A program made the position numbers and the translations under genes. This document shows positions 15,154 to 18,877 of a stretch of DNA of 18,877 nt, in pieces. Location of the stretch: the NCBI GenBank assembly GCA_934589835.1, contig CAKTOK010000028.1, positions 1 through 18,877 on the forward strand, in the 5' to 3' direction. The notes beneath the pieces are model-generated. The model was not told where the DNA came from. It saw only the letters and a list, made by a program, of their open reading frames with translations, and made no database searches. The DNA is from an uncultured Oscillospiraceae bacterium (GTDB lineage Bacteria > Bacillota > Clostridia > Oscillospirales > Oscillospiraceae). Position 1 is the stretch's first letter, and every line of letters starts with the position of its first letter.

Positions 15154-15846
15154 TTACTTATTCAGCTTGCACAGTCGGTTTCGTTCCGTCAGGGTGGCAG
15201 CGGCACGGCGGCAGAGGACGGCAGCACTGTCCAAATCACCATCGGTGAGACTGCGCTGCAATTCGTCCAAACAGGCAGACAGGGACATCTCCACATCCGC
15301 CAGCGTCTCACTGCTGACAGGATCGCTGAAGCGGAAGTCCTCCGCCAGCTTTTGCAATGCGGCTCGCAGCTCCGGTGCGTCGCACTGGTTCACCAGCGCG
15401 TTGGCCTTGGACTGCATGGCGCGCATGGCAGAGACATCCTTTTTCAGCTGCACGTCCTGCCGCTCCACCTCGTCGCGCATCATATCGGCGGCAATGCAGC
15501 CCACCGCCGCAGCCGCCAGCGTGACGGCAAAGAGAATCACACCCACCCATGTGGGCACCCACTTGGCCAGTGCCATGACCAGCAAGCCCAGCACCAGCTG
15601 CACCGCCAGATACACCACGCCGAGGCGGGCGATGGGGAAGCCGTAGAACTTGCTGCGGACACTTTCGCCGTTGCGGAAGGAAATTTTGAAAATGTAGAGC
15701 TGTGCGAGAAATGCGATAAGGGTAAACACAAAGCTCAGCCAGTAGACCCCGTTTTTCACAAAGGGTACGGCCAGCACGATGACAAGCCATGCCGCCAGTA
15801 CGATGCCGAGAATAACCAGCCCGCGCACGCTATTCTTGTTTTTCAT
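15154..15846 (-). CDS. Four-helix integral membrane protein of unknown function
   Basis: A 230-residue protein. Four hydrophobic helices fill the first half (about residues 6-29, 33-53, 72-94, 99-123), with short loops. A soluble helical tail of about 100 residues follows, rich in Glu, Leu and Ala ('DEVERQDVQLKKDVSAMRAM' near 125-145), probably a coiled coil. No enzyme motif was seen. Two ATGs are possible: GGAGG lies only 3 nt before the ATG at 15852 but 9 nt before the one at 15846, so the second is preferred (the alternative adds Met-Asp). It lies directly downstream of the SPFH gene (about 30 nt), and genes beside SPFH proteins often encode membrane partners; this is the basis for suggesting that it anchors the complex. 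I do not recognise the family. Confidence 0.72.
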   Translation of the reverse strand: MKNKNSVRGLVILGIVLAAWLVIVLAVPFVKNGVYWLSFVFTLIAFLAQLYIFKISFRNGESVRSKFYGFPIARLGVVYLAVQLVLGLLVMALAKWVPTWVGVILFAVTLAAAAVGCIAADMMRDEVERQDVQLKKDVSAMRAMQSKANALVNQCDAPELRAALQKLAEDFRFSDPVSSETLADVEMSLSACLDELQRSLTDGDLDSAAVLCRRAAATLTERNRLCKLNK

Positions 15847-15878
15847 ATCCATGCTCCTCCTTTATGTAAGCCACCGGC

Positions 15879-17696
15879 TCATTCGCCCCGCTTCTTGCCG
15901 CAGTTGGGGCAGAAGTTGCTCTTGATGTTCGTCTGACCGCAATCACAGTCCCAGCCCGCGTCCGGCGCAGGCTTTTTCGCGCCGCAATCCGGGCAGAAAT
16001 TGCTGGTGATGTTGGCCGCACCGCAGCTGGGACAAGTCCAACCGATCTGCGGAACAGGTTTCTTCGCGCCGCAGTCGGGGCAGAAGTTGGAGGTGATGTT
16101 CGTCCGTCCACAGGCGCAGCTCCAACCACCCGCGGGGGCGGCTGCATCAGGAGCAGGCGGGGTGATCCCGCTGAAAACGGGGTTCAGGGCGTCCTTGGTC
16201 ATGTTGACCACGCCGCCCATAGCGCCCAGCGCCACACCCAATCCGGCAATGTCGCCCAGACCGCTGCCGCCGCCGTTGGAGCCCATCTCGCCCAAGCCTG
16301 CGGCGTAGGCCTTTTGCACCTCGGATTGCAGCACATCCTTCTGGGTGTAGCCCTTGGCGCGCATGATCTCCGCCTCGGTAAGACCCGCCATGCGTTGGGC
16401 CTGTGCCTCCGCCTGCGCCTTGATGACCGTCCGCTCCGCCTCCCGGCGTGCTACCTCTGTCTCGGTTGTCTGACGCTCCAGCTCCACCTTGCGCTGGGCG
16501 GCGGTGATGGCCGCCTTGCTCTCCTCCTGCGCGGTGCGGTAGGCCGCCTCGCTCTGCGCCTGCACAGTCTTGACCGCCGCCTCCGCCTGATAGGTGCGGG
16601 TCTGGAGCATCACGGTGTGCAGCTCCCGGATGCGCTTGAAGTTGGGGTCATCCTCCGGCAGCACGATGTGGGTCACATAGAACTGCGGGATGGTCAGGCC
16701 GTACTCCTCAAACCCCGGCAGGATCTTCTGCCGCAGGTCGGCGGAGATGTCGTCCACCCGCTCGTCGATCTCCAGCAGGTCGATCTGCTGGTTCTTGATG
16801 ATGGCGGGTAGGTTGCTGCGTACCGCGTTGACGATCAGCGGGCGGAAGGCGTTCTGCACGGACTTGGTAAAGCCCGCCTGATCACCCCACGCGATGCCGC
16901 TCATGGTGCCTACCAGCTTCAGCAGCAGCTTGCGGGCGTCGGACACCTGCAGATTCAGCTCGCCGGAGGCTCCAATCTCCAGCGGCACGCTGGTCAGCGG
17001 GTCGATGAACCGCACCTTGTCCGGCGTGCCCCACTTAATGGCCATCTGCACCGTCTTGTTGATGAAGTAGACCTCGCTGTGGAAAGTCCCCTCGGTATCG
17101 GTAGGCAGCTTATAGAGCTTTTCCAGCAGGGGCAGCTGCTGGGTCTCCAGCGTGTAGCGGCCCGGCCCGAACAGATCCAGCGCCTGACCGTCCCGGAAGA
17201 AGATGGCCTCCTGACTTTCGTGGACGATAAGCTGAGAGCCGAAGTTGAAGTCCTCAATGGGGTGCTTCCACACCAGCGTCTCGTTGTCGCCCTCATACTT
17301 GATGATGCTGGCAAGGCCGTCCTTCTTGATGCTCTCCTGCATGATCTGGGCGGCTACGTCGTTGTCGAAGTCGCACACGGGGCAGACGAAGTGCGCCGCC
17401 GCCTTGGACGCGCGCAGCCGCACGCCGCACTGGCCGCAGGAAAATTCCGCCATCTGGGTCTGCTCGTCCATGGTGTTGATGGGCTCGTGACAGACGGGAC
17501 ACCGAGCCTTGTCACCTGCGGTCTGGTCAAAGATCACCGTATTGCCGCAGTGAGGACACTGCCGCGACGCCATCCTGTCGGTGCGGACATTGATGGTGTG
17601 GCCGCAGGCGCAGTCAATCTTCTTCCGGGAAAAGAACCCGGTCTTACCCTCGGCAAACTTGCCGCAGTTGGGACATTCTATTACAAATTTAGCCAT
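15879..17696 (-). CDS. SPFH-domain (YdjI-like) protein with zinc ribbons at both ends
   Basis: A 605-residue protein. Three N-terminal zinc-binding units come first (CxxC pairs at Cys8/11 with CAC 29-31, Cys47/50 with 66/69, Cys87/90 with 105/108). The SPFH/Band 7-like domain (about 130-360) follows: 'GSQLIVHESQEAIFFRDGQA' (153-172), 'FGPGRYTLET' (176-185), then the oligomer-forming 'ERVDDISADLRQKILPGFEE' (312-331). Next come an Ala/Glu-rich coiled coil (365-440), a Gly-rich hinge (467-497) and three C-terminal ribbon repeats with SNFCPxCG (GW at 524, 552, 581). The layout resembles Bacillus YdjI, a 'virion core protein' SPFH relative that helps anchor PspA at the membrane. No transmembrane helix is seen, so it probably assembles at the membrane through partners such as the next gene's product. 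The start follows AAAGGAGA at 8-nt spacing. Identification of the SPFH core is firm; the role here is inferred. Confidence 0.87.
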   Translation of the reverse strand: MAKFVIECPNCGKFAEGKTGFFSRKKIDCACGHTINVRTDRMASRQCPHCGNTVIFDQTAGDKARCPVCHEPINTMDEQTQMAEFSCGQCGVRLRASKAAAHFVCPVCDFDNDVAAQIMQESIKKDGLASIIKYEGDNETLVWKHPIEDFNFGSQLIVHESQEAIFFRDGQALDLFGPGRYTLETQQLPLLEKLYKLPTDTEGTFHSEVYFINKTVQMAIKWGTPDKVRFIDPLTSVPLEIGASGELNLQVSDARKLLLKLVGTMSGIAWGDQAGFTKSVQNAFRPLIVNAVRSNLPAIIKNQQIDLLEIDERVDDISADLRQKILPGFEEYGLTIPQFYVTHIVLPEDDPNFKRIRELHTVMLQTRTYQAEAAVKTVQAQSEAAYRTAQEESKAAITAAQRKVELERQTTETEVARREAERTVIKAQAEAQAQRMAGLTEAEIMRAKGYTQKDVLQSEVQKAYAAGLGEMGSNGGGSGLGDIAGLGVALGAMGGVVNMTKDALNPVFSGITPPAPDAAAPAGGWSCACGRTNITSNFCPDCGAKKPVPQIGWTCPSCGAANITSNFCPDCGAKKPAPDAGWDCDCGQTNIKSNFCPNCGKKRGE

Positions 17697-17714
17697 GATT
17701 GTTCTCCTTTAGCT

Positions 17715-18257
17715 TTACTTATCTCCACAGATAAACTCCACTTCTCCACCTGCAACTGCATATAGACAGGTTTTTCCTTTTGGAACTATTTCCTTATCCG
17801 GCCTCATCCATTTTTCGTAGTCTTTGCAAAAGTCTGCCAACGCATCTTCTCCGACAACTAAAATCAACTCGACACATTTAGTATTTTGGACACTGCGGTT
17901 GATATCCCGAAAGAATGGTGTTATAGAATCAGGGTCGATTCGCTTGTGCAGTAATGTTTCACCCATTTTCCCGATGGTAAGGCGCATCCGTTTGCCGTTG
18001 TGGATATCATTTTGTATGGCAGCATTCCAAATGATAAAGCAATTTTTGGTGCTGTTATAGTTGATTACGAGTTGAAAGCTGTCTGCAATCGGACGGCTTA
18101 TAGTTGCATCCCCGGTTGACGTGCGGAATTTCACGATGTTGCGATAATTAGTTATGCAATTTTTGATTGTTTTCTTTGCACTGGACGGCCAACTATTTGT
18201 CCACTCATCAACAATCTGATAATCCCCTGTTTTGATGTACTCTTTTGACTTTTTCAT
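17715..18257 (-). CDS. Unrecognised 180-residue protein from an AT-richer gene
   Basis: A 180-residue soluble protein I cannot assign. It has no signal peptide or membrane helix. The N-terminus is basic ('MKKSKEYIKTGDYQIVDEWT'), the middle looks beta-rich ('RPIADSFQLVINYN', 'NCFIIWNAAIQND') and the C-terminus has 'CVELILVVGEDALADFC'. Its base composition is clearly more AT-rich than neighbouring genes, pointing to a different origin. The ATG overlaps the stop of the preceding RCC1-like gene (ATGA, 4 nt), with GGAGG just upstream, so the two are translationally coupled; the SPFH gene follows 18 nt later. Tight coupling makes it a working member of the operon. A nuclease or ligand-binding fold is possible, but no motif supports a call. 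Confidence 0.75.
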   Translation of the reverse strand: MKKSKEYIKTGDYQIVDEWTNSWPSSAKKTIKNCITNYRNIVKFRTSTGDATISRPIADSFQLVINYNSTKNCFIIWNAAIQNDIHNGKRMRLTIGKMGETLLHKRIDPDSITPFFRDINRSVQNTKCVELILVVGEDALADFCKDYEKWMRPDKEIVPKGKTCLYAVAGGEVEFICGDK

Positions 18258-18877
18258 TGTTTTCCCTCCATCAAGAATGCCAATTCTTTCTCAATCTCCG
18301 CCAGCCGGTTTTCCATAGCCCGCCGCTTGCCGCCGGAGAACAGACCCTTTATGTGGGGTAGCTCCGTTGCGATCCGCTGCTTTTCAGCCTCCAGAGCGGC
18401 GATCCTGTCAAGCCGCTGCTTTTCCGCTGCGGCTTTGCGCTTCTCTTCTTCTGCGACAGCTCTGTTCACTACATCATCAAAGTTATCAAACAGCTTCCAG
18501 TCGGATACATCGCATTGACCATTATAATTGTAACCACAGGCCACCACCGTACCATCGGATCTCAGCCCGACCGTATGGAAGCTGCCAGCGGCAATTTCCA
18601 CGATACCTGTCCACTCGGATACATTACATTGACCATTATAATTGTTACCACAGGCTACCACCGTACCATCGGATTTCAGCCCGACCGTATGGATGCGACC
18701 GGCGGCAACTGCCACGACATCTGTCCACTCGGATACATCGCATTGACCGTACTCATTGTAACCACAGGCGACCACTGTGCCATCGGATCTCAGTCCGACC
18801 GTATAGGCGCCACCGGCGGCAACTGCCACGATATCTGTCCACTCGAATACATCGCATTGACCGTACTCATTGTAACC
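18254..18877 (-). CDS. RCC1-like repeat / coiled-coil protein, C-terminal part (5' end outside window)
   Basis: The frame is open to the window edge; 207 codons are visible. About three and a half 38-residue RCC1-like repeats come first, with core HTVGLRSDGTVVACG and spacer NxxGQCDVSEWTDVVAV. A charged coiled coil follows ('EEEKRKAAAEKQRLDR') and a tail reading 'LPHIKGLFSGGKRRAMENRL'. The repeats closely resemble those of the TIR protein at the other end of the operon, with ACG in place of ATG in the core. A GTG at 18829 falls inside a repeat and is not a real start. No membrane helix is visible in this part. It is the first gene seen in the leftward operon; upstream genes and the promoter lie outside. 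What the N-terminus holds is unknown; another effector or sensor domain is possible. Confidence 0.82.
   Translation of the reverse strand, partial: GYNEYGQCDVFEWTDIVAVAAGGAYTVGLRSDGTVVACGYNEYGQCDVSEWTDVVAVAAGRIHTVGLKSDGTVVACGNNYNGQCNVSEWTGIVEIAAGSFHTVGLRSDGTVVACGYNYNGQCDVSDWKLFDNFDDVVNRAVAEEEKRKAAAEKQRLDRIAALEAEKQRIATELPHIKGLFSGGKRRAMENRLAEIEKELAFLMEGKQ
18495..18877 (-). repeat. Tandem 114-bp RCC1-like coding repeats (continue past window end)
   Basis: In-frame 38-codon units with high DNA similarity: on the + strand 'CCACCGTACCATCGGAT' and 'TCGGATACATCGCATTGACC' recur about every 114 bp. They match the repeat type at 11108-11905 in length, phase and core sequence. The array runs off the window, so the blade number is unknown. 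Confidence 0.88.

Overview
The window looks like a chromosomal piece of a GC-rich Clostridia-type Firmicute, probably a gut Oscillospiraceae relative. This is inference from several signs: strong AGGAGG-type ribosome binding sites, a DNA polymerase I without proofreading residues, a tRNA with encoded CCA, an AEC transporter and a YheO-type regulator, and the zinc-ribbon module followed by 'SVEEARKLMIEG' that I associate with Clostridia. No sequence search was possible.

Left part (1-9516), mostly housekeeping. It holds the 3' end of asnS and its terminator. A three-gene + strand unit follows: an E2/CAT-fold protein whose catalytic His is replaced by Glu, an acyl-CoA synthetase that overlaps it by 8 bases, and a YheO-like PAS/HTH regulator. 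A 23-bp palindrome and an extra half-site lie in this unit's promoter/leader. A convergent AEC-family transporter shares a bidirectional terminator with the unit. Divergent from the transporter is a tight polA-rimI-tsaD operon (3-nt gap, then a 4-nt ATGA overlap) with a good sigma-70 promoter and a strong terminator.

Middle (9517-11055), a junction. About 465 bp of gene-free DNA carries three tandem DnaA-box-like sites and a recurring GTTATG motif. A consensus promoter then drives a tRNA-Thr-like element: its first 50 nt are identical to the downstream tRNA-Thr(CGU), but its T-arm is replaced by a longer hairpin and its acceptor stem can still close. The intact tRNA-Thr(CGU) follows. Its terminator hairpin contains the Shine-Dalgarno of a small VbhA-like antitoxin, which precedes a Fic AMP-transferase with an intact motif.

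Right part (11056-18877), an accessory minus-strand operon that enters from the right edge. In transcription order it encodes: an RCC1-like propeller/coiled-coil protein (5' end outside the window); an unrecognised 180-residue protein from an AT-richer gene; an SPFH-domain protein with zinc ribbons at both ends (YdjI-like); a four-helix membrane protein; a zinc-ribbon/TPR/coiled-coil protein; and a 941-residue protein with zinc ribbon, TPR, TIR domain, one membrane helix and seven 38-residue RCC1-like repeats. The TIR domain keeps a Glu in a WVxxE context like the SARM1 NADase site. I read this operon as a candidate membrane-linked NAD-depleting defence or envelope-stress system: TIR effector, SPFH scaffold, membrane partner and fast-evolving propeller sensors. 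It is the most interesting part of the window. Its position directly after a tRNA and a Fic toxin-antitoxin pair fits a defence island, although no integrase is visible.
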